Below the pieces are notes generated by a model that saw nothing but the letters and a program-made list of their open reading frames with translations, was not told where the DNA came from and searched no databases. A program made the position numbers and the translations under genes. Source: Takakia lepidozioides (lineage: Eukaryota > Streptophyta > Takakiopsida > Takakiales > Takakiaceae). Taken from it: DNA of 64,000 nt. The stretch covers positions 70,351,053-70,415,052 of the forward strand of contig CM060732.1 in NCBI GenBank assembly GCA_030704615.1, written 5' to 3'. Below are positions 42,201-55,439 of this stretch, piece after piece (position 1 is the first letter of the stretch; every line of letters starts with the position of its first letter).

Positions 42201-45200
42201 CCTTTCCTCTCACTCTTATTTCAAAGACAGTGGAGCTTACAACGTGATTTTTTAAAAAGGTGACTAAGAAGTGCTTTGCTCATGTTAAGTCTCAGTTTCA
42301 TAATCCTGCAGAATGAAGTGCCAGCTCCTACATGCCAAGGCCTGGAGACCCCCAAGCAGCAATTGGCCAATGAAGAAGACGAACATGGTTTCCAGCATAT
42401 GGCGGAAGAAGCTGAGCACACTCTCAAACAAATATCACAGCAGAAGGCTGGTCAAAGCACTGCACGGATAGTGATGCAACGGTTCCTTCGACGAAGGGAC
42501 CAGGAGCCCATGAAATTAAACTTTTTCACTGACTGTACTGATGACTATGCTCCAAGGAGAAAAAGTTTCATTTTTCAAAGTCAAGCACAGGAAAAGACTC
42601 CTGAGAATGTAAAAGCACATGAAATACTGGTGGGGTTGTCAAGGGACGTAAAGGGGTCCCAGTGTCAAGGACAACTTTTCCTGCAATCAGAAGCCCAGCT
42701 CCTTGGCCCAAAGGCAAAGGAAGAGGCACGTTTAAACGCCAAGGCAGAGGAGGCCAGGATTCAATTTGAGGTGATCCCTCTCTATAGGCTTCTCCTTCCT
42801 ACCGTTTCTAACATTGTGTTCTGCCTTTAAGTTTACAGGGCAACAATTCCAGGAAGCCTTGCAAGCTGTGGTTGACTTCTGAAAGCAGTCAAATAAGTTG
42901 AATCTCAGGGGTATCTGGTTACTCGTTGTGAAGGGCTTCACCATCTTAACATTTTTAGTAAATTCTATCCCCTCCACCTCTCGTATTAACATGCTCTGTG
43001 GTGTACCAGGAAGCCCAGGACAAGGTTGCCAGGCTGAAAAGACGGTTGGCAGAACTAGATTCCACTGCCCAAGAACTCCGCCACTCTCTTGTTGAGAAAT
43101 GCCAAGGTAGAAGCATGACGATGGAGGAGAGTGTTGCTGTCAAACCAGAGACTCTTGTCAACCAGCTTCGGAACCGGTTTTTCTTTCTACAGTGTATGCA
43201 GGTAGGTGACAATACTCCTGTAGTCTTCAGAGGCCTGCATTGTAAGTTATTGCGTGTGACGGATAAGAATTAGTGTGATAATAGTGGTGGAGCTGAAGTT
43301 GCATACTCCTGCTAGTCTTGGGAACAGTTTTAGACAAGACCATTCTGGTTGTGGCAGGATTGGCAGCCTGGGAGAAAATACAGTGAGGGAGACGAGTGTA
43401 TCCAGGAGTTCAACTATTTCTCATTGGTCACCCACAGGTGGTTGCCTTTGTTACCCCAACTAAACCTTGATAGATCCTAAAATTACCATGTGTTTTTTCA
43501 TGAATTGCTAGAGATAGCGAGAACAACATCTTCCCTCCGTGCAGCAATTTCTTGATGAATAAATTAGGTTAGCATTCATGGTTAGACTTGCAAGTTTCCA
43601 CCAATGTAATAATCTGTATTTTGTCTTGCTCACTCATGCATGCTGTGGGTGAGCAGAGTTCATGTGAAGATGGGCCAGCCAGAGAATGCCTCCCTCCGAA
43701 GCACATTTGACATCAACGCGAAGGCCATAGATAAGGTACATTTCCTCGGCCCCTTTACAGGTAGTACTGCTCCTTGAAGTAATGGTAGAGGACTAAGGCT
43801 CGTGTTTGTGGTATGTTTTTCGGATGCAGACATTTCCTCATGTCAATGCCTCACAAGTCTTCCAAGTGCTTCTCTGTGGGCACTGTAACCCAGCACAGCC
43901 ATCCAGTGTGCGTGCTGTCATTCAGGTTCCTTTCCACACCTTGGGGCATTTTGCGCTCTTTCTGACCTTGCTGACATTACTTTTAGCAAAGCATGTGATG
44001 TTGCTGTAAAGTACAATTGATTGAAGGATGGTCCTGCACCGTTGTTGTTCAGGACACAAACTTCAAGGTGTCATCATTGATTAATCTCATGGAAGAGATT
44101 TACAACTGTCGCCATACTTTCATGATTTCCCCCCATTTCCATCTCTTAACTGGTAAGCATTTCCAATCATCACTTTCGCATGTTTTTAGTATGTCAGCTG
44201 CAGAAATAGTCTTGCACTGTGATGGAAGCTTTCCATTCCATAAAGTTGGCGAGTTGAACTCTGGACTAAGAACTCTGTGAGTTAAATCTCTCTCTGGGAG
44301 TTGCTCAGGGCTTTATATGAAATTTGTATGAAATTTGCCAGTGCATGTATTATAAGTCAGCTATATGGTTCACTCAAGTAATAAAGTATATGTATTCCTC
44401 AGGCGGAGGTTATTGTACCAGTGCATGATAGCCTGCCTTCATGAGACACCTTGTCTTCGAGAGTCGCTTGATGGTTAATAAAGTGGTTTCTTGTCGTTCT
44501 ACTTTATTCCATGGGCCTTCTGGCCCTTAGTGGATGTCCTAAAGTTTTCTTCCTGTCTATGGTAAACCTTCTGACTAGGACGATTGCTTCAGATGGGGGT
44601 CTTCAATTGCGCATTGGGTTTACCGATAGGCAACTTTTGTTCAAGTTCACAGTGTTGCTGGACTTTCAGTCGCTAATAAGGTACGTCTGAAACTAGCAAG
44701 GTCCTTACATCTGTGGCTAAGTTCAGAGTGTGCATCATAATGCCTCTACACCAATGCATGTATTTTCTGGTCTATAAGGACAGCTTGGCAAACATGCAGG
44801 ACGGAGTATCCTTTTGGAGGTATTCCATGTGAAGTGGAGATGGAATGTTTGGGGTGGAGAAATGGCAAGCGGGTGACAGCCGATGCCATCAAGGACTCTA
44901 TAGCTACAGTAAAACCTGGATACCAGAGAGTGAGACGCATTTGCATGTCTGTGTACTCTCTTCTTGAAAGGATCAGGGCACATCCAGCTGACAATCCTCT
45001 CATGTAAGTAAGGTTGCCACGTTGCCACCCAAGTAATGATAAAGAAGCTCAATTGTTGCTGTGTGCTATCTGATTCGCTGTGCTGTGCACGGCTCTCTCC
45101 CCTCTGGTTGACATCTAGTGCTGCATCTGCTCAAAGGTGCAAGCTGACATGCTTCTTGTGGTTTTGAGCAGTATCTAGGGTTTCTAGGCTTATGAGAGAT

Positions 45201-45658
45201 TGAATACTTTCAATAGGGATTTGTGTTGTCCCTGTAAGCTGAGCATTAGCTGCACAATTAACAGTTTTCTATCACCAAAATTGTTGCTCTTTCATTCTGA
45301 ATGACAGATTTGCAGTTTTATTGTTGGACTTCAAAGCTCACAATAATGAATTACAACCCAAGGTAGACCACATACTTGGTGTCTCATCTCCTATAGACTG
45401 GAGCTCACAGGTTAGTATCCATCCTGGACTTTGGGGTCAACCCAAAGTTGTCAAGGCCGTTGGACGTGGGCATGACTTTGGTAGCGCCTGTTATTATTCC
45501 TGATCTCCAAAGGTTTGAAGGATGAGAGTTTCACATGGCCCTTGGGATTGAATGGCCAACTTTTCTTTGTTGAAAAATCATTGCCATTGTACCAAATTAT
45601 CACCTACAAGCAATCTTTAAAAATGCAGGATAATTTGCAGCAGCAGGAGGATGACTAA
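39280..45658 (+). CDS. KNL1: KNL1 kinetochore scaffold protein with expanded tandem repeats
   Basis: A 13-exon model closes in frame at 1374 residues: 39280-39722, 39958-42160, 42312-42770, 42832-42867, 43010-43201, 43358-43437, 43657-43735, 43830-43925, 44053-44152, 44198-44276, 44779-45003, 45308-45410, 45629-45658. RRVSFAE with RVSF at 42-45 is a PP1-docking motif, followed by IHVFARDEEYETPP, the N-terminal signature I associate with plant KNL1. ITMDSNTFH (176-184) matches the plant MDSTxF motif. Residues 459-863 are eight repeats. A coiled coil (exons 4-5) and a C-terminal RWD-like region (TFPHVNASQVFQVLL, SSLINLMEEIYNC) follow. KNL1 links centromere chromatin to microtubules and the spindle checkpoint. 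Exon 4, the 45-base intron 9 and the last two exons are the least certain parts. Confidence 0.85.
40889..42103 (+). repeat. Eight tandem coding repeats in KNL1 exon 2
   Basis: Units of about 39-56 residues begin AADMSSPDLPP and contain RQR(S/L)SDNWNEGGLSHT, TASMSKHENVR and PEPLVA(I/V)PR. Later units end in an added SDLL. Unit 4 is shortened by an internal deletion, and all units stay in frame. Ser/Thr-Pro and acidic-flanked Ser/Thr residues are kept. The pseudogene copy at 27.2 kb has only two units. Confidence 0.95.
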
Positions 45659-46138
45659 TAAGAGTTTAATGAGTTCTAAGTGAATGTTTGAGTTCTGGTC
45701 CTGAAGCCTGGTAAGATGAGGCCTTACTCAGTCAAGACATCTTGGCAGAACATTCAGCAGAATCCTTTTCACTATGCATCTTGGCTAGACCATAGTAGAG
45801 GCAAAGTGGTATATATCTATGTAGCCCTTTCAACCAATCAAAACCCTGTTTTGTTCAATCAATGTAGCACTAGATTTGCTTTAGATGGGTACAGCAGGTT
45901 AGATTGACTTGGGCAGACTTCCCACCTATACTGGGTAGAGCCCACTACCATTTCCTGTGGATATGCTACAGGAAATAGGAAATTACCTCGGTGGTACATA
46001 ACGGTCTATATTATCAGGAAATGGTGGATGAACTGAGGAGGTACACAGATCAATGAGTGAAACAAGACACTCCCACCTTTCTAGAAAAACATCTGCAGAG
46101 GCAGGGACAGCTGAAGGAGCCGGGATAGCGTGTGGATC
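45659..46138. other. KNL1 3' flank, no gene seen
   Basis: No convincing frame or repeat between the KNL1 stop and the PPR-DYW remnant. Confidence 0.5.
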
Positions 46139-47370
46139 CAGATTCATCACAAAGATGTGTGATCACGGGGAATATAATGATGGGAGGATTTACCAAGCAT
46201 GGGCGTGGTAGGAATGCTTTGGAGACATGAGCAAATGTTGTCGGAAGGGGTGAAGCCTGACCACATCAGTTGTGTTTGCATTTGCAATGCATGTGCGAGC
46301 CAGGCAGCCCTGGAAAAGGGCAAAGAGCTCCATGGTGACATCATCAAAGCAGGAATTGTACCCGATGTCATTCTGAATACTGCCCTGGTGGACATGTATG
46401 CCAAATGCAGAAGCATCGAAGATGCAAAGGGAGTGTTCAACAATATGGCTGAATGAGATGTGCTGTCATGGAGTGCAATGATCGCAAGATATGCCCAGCA
46501 TGGTTGTCATATGGAGGCTCTGCAACTATTTGAAGGAATGCAAAAGGAAGGCTTAAGCCAGACAGTGTCACGATTCTCTATGCATGCAGCCATGCTGGCC
46601 TACTGGATGAAGGAAGACGCTACTTTGATTCCTTCAGTGAAGATCATGGTGTCACCCCAGCAGTAATGCACTTCGGCTGCAAGGTGGACCACCTTGGTCG
46701 GGGCATGCAATTGGATGAGGAAAAGGACCTCATTAATAGAATGCCAATCAAACCAGATGCTGTCGTGTGGAAGGCCTTGCTTGGTGCCTGCAAAATCCAT
46801 GGCAATGTGGAGATGGCTGAACATGCAGGACATCTATTCTCAAGTGGGATTAACAGGATGTCATGACTTATGTGTTGTGACATCTATGCTGCAGCTGGCA
46901 GGTGGGAGGATAGTGCAAAGGTGAGAAAAATGATGAAGGTCAGAGGGGTTAGAAAGGAGCCAGGTCGCTGCTGCATTGAGGTTGGCAATAGGATGCACAC
47001 ATTTGTTGTAGATGACAAATCGCATTCCAAACTTAAGGAAATCCATGCTGAGCTGAGAAAATTGTCTGGGCAGAAGCAGGGTATGTGCGTGACACATGCT
47101 TTGTATTGTTTGATGTGGGGGAGGAGCAAAAGGAATTCTCTCTCTGCCACCACAATGAGAAGCTGGCCATTGTTTTTGGGCTGATCATCACAGCCCCTAA
47201 GGACAACTCTTCGTCTCATCAAGAATCTTGGGGTGTGTGGTGACTGCCACACCAAGTTCATCTCAAAGATTGTTGGCCGAGCAATTGTTGTACGGCATGC
47301 TAACCGCTTTCACCACTTGTGAAGATGGGGTTTGTTCTTGTGGGGATTACTGCATCATGTGCATACATTG
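46139..47370 (+). pseudogene. PPR-DYW remnant
   Basis: The 3' part of a PPR-DYW gene in broken + frames: GVKPDHISCVCICNACASQ, ALVDMYAKCRSIEDAKGVF, MLSWSAMIARYAQHG, then the E-type region (RMPIKPDAVVWKALLGACK, RGVRKEPGRCCIEVGN) and the DYW domain ([19 protein letters not shown], then after a frameshift [12 protein letters not shown]). The terminal Trp of DYW is Cys, and stops lie at 46454 and 46862. Intact relatives deaminate C to U in organelle transcripts. The 5' PPR tract is missing. Confidence 0.85.
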
Positions 47371-47444
47371 TCGCCTTGCAAACACCCCAACCCTACCTAT
47401 CACACTAGTTCCTCTGCTGAATTGCGTCTGCTTCTCTCTGGAAT

Positions 47445-47711
47445 CTACCAGCCACTCATCTTTTTGCCCCGATTGTGCCACAATTGACTGGGATCGGAAA
47501 AATATTCATTCCAAAGCTTCTCTTCGTCTCTGTTATCTGTTTTTTGGATCTTTCCTGTTGCCACATTGGCAACTGGTAACATGTCAAAATCACCATAGAC
47601 CCACCCAACGAGCTTATTCGCAGGGTTCAACACGAAAATCAGGGATGACTTTGATAAGAGGGCAAAACAGGCTAAATAGGTTGAACCGACCATCAACCCA
47701 GAAGGATTCAA
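47445..47711 (-). pseudogene. Fragment resembling an organellar single-stranded DNA-binding protein (OSB)
   Basis: The frame includes EEKLWNEYFSDPSQLWHNR, close to the PDF-motif region of plant OSB proteins (LW..FF.DPSQWWDNR), preceded by KLVGWVYGDFDMLPVANV. The second Trp and the Asp of the motif are replaced and the downstream PDFKHK part is absent. OSB proteins bind single-stranded DNA in mitochondria or plastids. This looks like a small gene fragment; chance similarity is possible. Confidence 0.4.
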
Positions 47712-47761
47712 CTGACCATCAACCCAGAAGGACCTCTTGTGTGTATTGCATGTGCCTGTAG

Positions 47762-49386
47762 TCAGGTGATCTCAGATTGGCCTATGAGAACCACCACGGT
47801 GCAGCTGAGCAGCCATAGATTGAAACCCGGCCTCCTAAGACCCAGCTGACCCTCCCAAGTACCTTGTAAATACCAGGAAGAGCGGATGGACGTTCTTCAC
47901 ATCTTAACATTAAAGCCAGACCTTGGGATTGCAACTGTCCCACCATCGTGAAGGATCTTTAAAACCTCATGCCTATGCCAGGTCTGCTCCGTGCTCCACG
48001 GTACGCCTTTGTGCCCGAAAATCTGACAGCATGAGCTCTTGTACGGAGGGATGCTAGCGAGCTGTCAACATTCATGCACTTGCCACTTTGGGCTCCATTG
48101 CACTCTAGTCAATGATGAACATACGAACATGTAGATGCTAAACCAGCTTATTTCTCTAGTCTGGAGATCTTGGAGTGGTCTGTGCAAACGACAAGGGAGG
48201 AGCTGGGCAGCCACAAGAGTCTTGACTCAAGACCTTCCGTCCTGCTTTGATGCCCTCAGGAAGAACAACCCACGATACGGACAGTAAAACCAGTTTTTGG
48301 GTTGCAGATAAAGCGAGCTTCGAAACTTCACACATAAGTTACCATCACAGTTACTCCATCACAATACCACAGTTCAGTCCCCAGATTGCCAGGCATGGTG
48401 TTTGTAACCCGGGGTTGGATGAACAGGCAGGCACTATCTCATCCCTGCTCTGAATGTTCATGCTCATAAAATCACTGAACCCTACACTGGAGAGGCTATT
48501 AGAAGGTTATAGAAGAGTGGAAATTAGGGTAAAAGAAGACAAGCTTGAGAGTGTGCACAATCTACAGCCGTTCACGAATGTGGCCATACATCACACACAC
48601 AGTCACAAATATCAGAAAAGGACATTAAGTTCTCTGCATGAGTGAGAGGAAAGGAGTTAACTTGAAGTCAAACTAAATCTTACCTGCTACTTGGTACCCC
48701 CCTGGTGAGGTAAAGAGTAAAGACCGTGATTGGGAATGCATACAACCTGGCCTAAATCAGCACCCATCGCCTTCGCAGCTGGTATTTTTATCAAAAACGG
48801 CCCCAAAAACAAGGAGAATGGGAATTCAAGTGACCCAAGAAGGCGACCCTCTTCATTTCACCACAGTTCGAGACCACTTGTTAGGGTAGGGTTGGCATGA
48901 CACATTGTGCGAAAGGAATTCTATCTTGAATCAAGGCAATGATTTTTCCATATTATCCCAAGCTTTAGCTAAGTTGGCAATCAGATCTCCTGTTGAAAGA
49001 CAGACCACACAATCCATAGATCACTTTTCAAGTAGCCAACACAAGAGTAAACATACATGAGAGAAATCTAAAGCAGCAAGGTGAGCAATTCACTTGCCCT
49101 TTCATGAAATCATTATACCAGGCCTAGTAAACAGAATGTAGGGTTACCAGCAATTTGCTGGATATCTCAATATTATCTGTAAGAGGGGCCAATTAGTACA
49201 CTCAGTGAACATGTCTCTTCCTGATTTAGATAGTCATGTCCTGCACATTTACTGCTCATCACATGCCTAGAGCCGCCAAGTCTACACTGCCAACACTAGG
49301 CTAGAGTGCTGGATAGTCTCTCTCAGATCAAAAGATGATGACAACCGGTAACTAGATTTATGAGAAAGATAGAAGAGAACACGTAA
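47762..49386. other. Intergenic, no gene seen
   Basis: No credible coding region or repeat. The right end should include the 3' UTR of CPN20. Confidence 0.5.
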
Positions 49387-50346
49387 TCAAGATAAGACGG
49401 CAAGGATATCAGACACCCTCAGAACGACAAACTGAACGCCATCCTTGTTCTTGAATTCGTTGCCTGCATACTTTGAGTACAGTACCGTGTTGCCTGGGGT
49501 CACTTCCAAAGGCTTTATCTCCCCATCTTCTCCGTATGTCCCAGGCCCTGAGGCAATCACTGTTCCAATCACAGGCTTCTCCTTTGAGCTGTCCGTCAAT
49601 AGAACGCCACCAGCTGTCTTTGACTCAGACTCAGTCACCTGAATGAGCACCCGGTCATTCAATGGTTGCAAATCCTTGATGTCATCTGTCGATAGCAGCC
49701 CCACAATATCATCTTCCTTCAGTAACAAGTGCCCCTCACCATTAAATTCCACCTCGGTGCCCGCATACTTGGAGTAAACAATCTGGGACCCAGTTTGCAC
49801 AGAAAGCTCGAGTTTCTTCTCGCCAATGGTTTTGCCTTCACCTACAGCCACCACTTCGCCACCTGCGGAACACCTCAAAGAAAGGTGCAGCCACCGCTTG
49901 TGTTAAAAGCAACACTACCTCAGAGTACTCGACCAACACAACCATACACGTAGGAACCTTCATTTCCCCAATGTAGGGCGCTACTTTGCACATACACAAA
50001 CTCCAGTACAGAATTCTAGAATAGAATAATCCATCACCCCCAGAATCAAACCTTGTGGCTTAGTCTGAGCAGTGCTGGGGAGAAGAATGCCACCGATGCT
50101 CTTCTCCTCAACTGTCTGGATCTTGACAAGAACACGATCACCCAGGGGCTTCAGAGTTGTGAACTTCGTGGCAACGGATGTTGCAGCCCTTACGCCAACG
50201 CACCTCCTTGGCAAAGAAGGGACGAATGCCTGCAAACGTCCGACTTGCACCCGGGCAGATGTGCCCCTCAGTCCCTCGAAAGACGCCATCCCAATCTGCG
50301 AGCTCACCGCTGATCCAAGCTGTGCAGCAGAGCCCATGGCTGCCAT
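49387..50346 (-). CDS. CPN20: Chloroplast 20-kDa co-chaperonin (double Cpn10 domain)
   Basis: Minus-strand exons 50346-50052 and 49862-49387 join across a 189-base GT-AG intron into 256 residues. Residues 1-55 form a Ser/Arg/Val-rich plastid transit peptide. Two GroES-like domains follow in tandem: about 62-157, with mobile loop EEKSIGGILLP at 80-90, and about 163-256, with loop ESESKTAGGVLL at 176-187. YSKYAG occurs in both. CPN20 caps the Cpn60 chaperonin in the stroma and helps fold imported and plastid proteins such as Rubisco. The start was chosen at MAAMGSAAQL because this gives the family length; an upstream in-frame ATG at 50436 would add 30 residues. No defects seen. Confidence 0.95.
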
Positions 50347-51086
50347 TTCTTCCCCGAATCTGAATCTAGTGGCAACAACAACAGCGATCGAGAGAGAAAG
50401 AATGCGAAGATGGATAGGGCAGCTCCAGGCAGGCACACTCTCGGTTACGCGTGCTCCTCTCCAGATGCTTCTATCTCGCTAAAACATCATTCATCTCCAC
50501 CACATTCATCCTTTTAGTTCGATGACGTGGCTACGATGACGTGAGCAGAAAGAGAGAGAGAATGGAAAGCTTTCCTCAATAATAAGACAGACAATAGAGG
50601 CTAAAGATCTGTGTTTCAGAGGTTTTCCCCGCAGCTCAAGGGATGGGCCAGGAACGGCTGTGGCAGGAGTTCTTCTCAGATCCTTCACAATGGTGGGACA
50701 ACAGGTTAGGTGAGGTGAGGCAATTAGGACATGATAGAGTATGTCAATGAAGGGATGATGGTGTTGTGTGGACTTGGTTGATCTGCCGAGATTAGATTAA
50801 TGACAATTTTGCTCATGGTTCAGAGAGTAGCAAAGTTTGGTTCTTACTGTTTCTACTTACAAGTTGGTTGTTCTCCCCTGTTATCAGACCATGAGAAAGG
50901 CTGCTTGAGGGTGATGGCTGTTAGGCTTGGAGCTTTGATCATTGTAGCCTGGTCTATATGAGACTGTCCTTGTGGCTATAACTTCTTGCTTAGCTGCTTA
51001 TGTATGGATGATTCTGACAGAAAAGTCCAAGATCGCCAGACTTCCGACATAAACAGACAAAGGAAGGTCTGTGGGTTGAGGATTGG
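50347..51086. other. CPN20 5' region and spacer
   Basis: Contains the likely CPN20 leader and promoter on the minus strand and the upstream side of the PPR locus on the plus strand. A GA-rich tract lies at about 50389-50402 and another at about 50548-50562. No gene seen. Confidence 0.45.
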
Positions 51087-54000
51087 TTGAACCCCTCCTG
51101 GGTGAAAGAAAAACTACTTGGGATGAGTCATGGGCAAGCAGAATGGAGTGATGTAAGGAATCTGTGTTTGGCAGGACGGTTGAAAGAGGCCCTTCACATT
51201 TTGAACCAACGAGGGATTTTGCCAGACTCGTATGGTTATGTTTGTCTCCTGCAGGAGTGCATCAACAAGCAAGGCCTAGCCGAGGGAAAGCAAGTGCATG
51301 TCCACATTATTCAAAGTGGATTCAAGCCAAACATCTTCCTACTGAAGACTCTTCTCAACATGTATGCCAGTGTGGAAGCGTGGTGGATGCGCGCCTAGTG
51401 TTTGACGAAATGCGTGAACGAGATGTGCATACATGGACTATAATGATGGCAGGATATGCGAAGCATGGGTGTGGTAAGGAGACTTTGACGATCTATCAGC
51501 AAATGATACTGGAAGAGGTAAAGCCCAACAAAGTCACGTACACTTGCATTCTTAAGGCATGTGCCAACCTGGGGGTCCTGGCAAGGGGCAAGGAGGTTCA
51601 TGCTGACATCATCAAAGCTGGCATTATGCAAGATATCAATCTGGAGACTGCCCTTTCTGCCATGCATGCCAAATGCGGGAGCATGAAGGATGCACACCAA
51701 GTGTTTGACAAAATGACTGAACAAGATGTGGTCTCATGGAGTACAATGATCGCTGGGTGCTGAGCATGGGTGTGGTATAGAGGCTTTCTAGATTTATGAG
51801 CAAATGATATGGGAAGGGCTGACACCTAACAAGGTCACCTTCGTATATATTCAATGCTTGTGCTAGCCTGGTAGCCGTGCAAAAGGGCAAAGAGGTTCAT
51901 GCTGACATCATCAAAGCTGGATCCCCGGATATCATTCTGGAGACTGCCCTTGTGAGTATGTATGCCAAATGTGGGAGCATGAGCAACGCGCTTAAAGTGT
52001 TTGACAGCATGGCACAACGAAATGTGGTCTCATGGAGTGCAATAATCGCAGGCTATTCTCAGCATGGGTGTGGCAGGGAGGCTTTCGAGATGTATGAGCG
52101 AATGATGCGGGAAGAAATGACACCCAACAAAGTCACGTTCATTTCGGTTCTCAATGCATGTGCCAGTCTGGCAGCCCTGGAAAAGGGCCAGGAGGTCCAT
52201 TCTGACATCATTGAAGCTGGAATTCGACCAGATATCATTCTGGAGACTGCCCTTGTGGACATGTATGCCAAATGCGGGAACATGAAAGATGCTCGTCGAC
52301 TGTTTGACAATATGGCTGAACGAGATGTGGTCTCCTGGAGTGCGATAATAGCAGGATATGCTCGGCATGATTGTGGTATGGAGGCTTTAGATATCTACGA
52401 GCAAATGATACAGGAAGGGTTGACGCCAGACAAAGGCACATTTCTTTCTGTTCTCAATGCATGTGGCAGCCTTGCAGCCCTGGAAAAATGCAAAGAGGTG
52501 CATGCTGACATCATCAAAGCTGGAATTGCGCCAGATATCATTCTGGAGACGGCCCGTGTAGACATGTATGCCAAGTGCGGGTATATGAAGGATGCACATC
52601 AAGTGTTTGACAATATGTTTCAACAAAATGTCGTCTCATGGAGTGCGATGATTGCAGGATATGCCCAGCTAGGAAATGGTATGGAGTCTTTGGAGATGTT
52701 CGAGCAAATGATAAAGAAAGGGGTGACACCCAACAACATCACCTTCACTTCAGTTCTGAAGGCTTGTTCCAGCTTAGGAGCCCTGGAAGAGGGCAAACAG
52801 GTCCATGCTGAGATCATGGAAGCTTGAATTGAACCAGATATCTATCTGGAGAATACCCTTGTTAACATGTATGCCAAATGTGGGAGTATGAAGGACGCAC
52901 GTGAAGTGTTTGACAAGATGACTGAACAAGATGTGGTTTCATGGAACTCCGTAATCGCAGGATATGCTCAGCATGGGTGTGTTGTGGAGGCTTTTGAAAT
53001 GTATGAGGGGTGAACCCCAACAAAGTCACATTCATCTGCATTCTCAATGCCTGTGCCAGCCAGGCAGCCTTGGAGAAGGGCAAAGAGGTCCATTCTAACA
53101 TCATCAAGGCTGGAATTGAGTCATATATTATTTAGAGAATACTCTTGTTAACATGTATGCTAAATGTGGGAGCATGAACGTCAAGTGTTTGAGAATATGG
53201 CTCAACGAAATGTGGTCTCATGGAGTGCAATGATTGCAGGATTAGCTCACCAAATATGTGGTATGGAGGCTTTGGAGATGTATGAGCAAATGCTACCAGA
53301 AGGGGTAACCCCAAACAAAGTCACATTCATTTGTGTTCTTAATGCACGTGCCATCGTAGCAGCCCTGGAAAAGGACAAAGAGGTTCATGTTGACATCATC
53401 AAAGCCGAAATTGGGTCAGATCTGATGTTGGAGAATACCCTAGCTGACATGTATGCCAAATGTGGGAGCGTAAAGGATGCACGACAAGTCTTTGACAATA
53501 TGGTTGTTCGAGATGTTGTCTCATGGAATGTCATGATTGCAGGATATGCCCAGCATGGTTGCAGTATGGAGGCCCTGCAACTATTTGGGCAAATGCAACA
53601 GGAAGGCTGGAAGCCAAATGGTATCACATTTATATGTGTTCTGTCTGCATGCAGCCATGTGGGCCTAGTGGATGAAGGCCATCACTACTTTGATTCAATG
53701 AGTGAAGAGCATTTTGGCTGCATGGTGGACCTTCTTGCTCGTGCAGGACGATTGGGTGAGGGCAGAGGACTTCATTAACAAAATGCCAATCGAACCTGAC
53801 GCTGTGGTATGGGGCACATTGCTTGGTGCCTGCAAAATTCATGGCAATGTGGAGGTAGCAGAACTTGCGGCAAAACACCTTCTCAAATGGGATCCACAGC
53901 ACGCTCCAACTTACGTGCTGCTATCGAACATCTATGCTGCTGCTGGTAGGTGGGACGATACAGCAAAGGTGAGACGAATGATGCAGGGCAGGGGTGTTAG

Positions 54001-54405
54001 AAAGGAACCAGGGCGCAGCTGGATTGAGGTGGACAGCCGGGTGCATACACTCGTTGTAGAAGATAACTTGCATCCACAACTTCAGGAAATTCAAGCTGAG
54101 TTGAAGAGATTGTCCGGTCGGATGAAGGAGGCTGGGTACAAGCCGGACACACGCTTTGTATTGCATGATTGGAGGAGCAGCAGAAGGAATCTTCTTTTTC
54201 CCACCCAGTGAGAATTGCTTTTGGGCTGATTAGCACTGCCCCTGGGACACCCATCCGCATCATCAAAAACCTTCGTGTGTGTGGTGACTTCCACACAGCC
54301 ACCAAGTTCATATCAAAGATGGTTGGGCGTACAGTTGTTCTGCGCGTTTCCAATCGCTTTCACCACTTCCAGGACGGGGTCTGTTCTTGTCGGGCTTACT
54401 GGTGA
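51087..54405 (+). pseudogene. PPR-DYW gene, nearly full length but broken
   Basis: The start is natural (MNPSWVKEKLLGMSHG...), followed by about nine PPR blocks of the pattern VDMYAKCGSMKDARQVFDNM, DVVSWSAMIAGYA, GMEALEMYEQM, EGVTPNKVTFI, ALEKGKEVHADIIKAGI. E/E+ (NKMPIEPDAVVWGTLLGACK) and DYW segments end in RFHHFQDGVCSCRAYW. The reading frame breaks near 51365, 51765, 51850, 53015, 53160, 53750 and 54165, with an in-frame TGA at about 52825. The deaminase HSE site is lost in the shifted region (SHPVRIAFGL), and the DYW zinc Cys in CGDCH is Phe (CGDFH). Its relatives are organelle C-to-U editing factors; this copy cannot be one unless assembly errors explain the breaks. Confidence 0.88.
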
Positions 54406-55439
54406 AACAAGTAACATGGATGGGAAAAAGTGTGGCGCTTCAAAAGACGAGGGCAGAAAGACAAGCTGTCAGAGTCACTTTGATAGAAAAAAATTGCGGC
54501 CTTGAAAGGGCTGTCACTAAAACTGAAAGGAACTGACTCACACAATAGAGCCGAAGGGAACTGAATATAAGGAAATTATAGCACTCACCAAATTCTAAAT
54601 GAATGGGTAACAATAGGCGGATGAGAATCTAGATTATAGTGAAAATGGCTACATATTTATTGGGGAAAGTAATAAGTATGATCTGATAGATAGGTATTCA
54701 CTGGGGAAGGTACATCAGGAGAAAATAGTCTGATCTCTCCTTAGGGAGGAGCCAATAAACCCCCTTTCAAGGCCATCCAGACAAACATGGTCAGAGCCCC
54801 GGCCTAAAGGTAGACAGTTCACACAAGGTTTGAGCCCCAGACCCAGGTCCTACTGACCACTAACACACTTCGATTTGATAATGATCAAGACAACAGTGCA
54901 GAACTTGTTTCTTGAGTGCCTCATCACCAGTGGAATCAAAGTGCACCTTAAGAATAAGCCCCCCCCCCATGTTTTTTGACAAATGTTGCTGCTCTTGATC
55001 GCAAACAAGTGGTTCCGGCGTGGGCAGATAGATATGTGCTCACCATACATATTCCATATGGACTTTTGTTGGGAACAGCTATCCTAATTTATTTCACTGG
55101 GCTATGGAGTCTTTACCATCTTCGAAATGGTCCTCTACTTTCTTCCTGATCTGGACCTGTGTGATCTGCTAAACCTGGGTAGTAGACCCTTTGCACTACA
55201 GTACAATGTTACCAAATGTTCAAAATACCTGCAGCCACCAGTGAATCCAATCTGAAGCTGGATGTGGTGCATTGGACTTGAGGTGATACATCTAAGATGA
55301 CAAGGCCCTAGAAAATTGTGAAGAGCAAAGTCAGATTTGAACTCTGGAGAAGGCAATGCTGAATCAATGCAATCTGAACGGAAGCCTTGAATTGACTAAC
55401 AAACTTATGATCTTTATGAAGTGCACCGCCACAGTGTCA
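54406..55439. other. Intergenic, no gene seen
   Basis: No credible coding sequence; probably the 3' flanks of the PPR locus and of XS/RING B. Confidence 0.5.
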
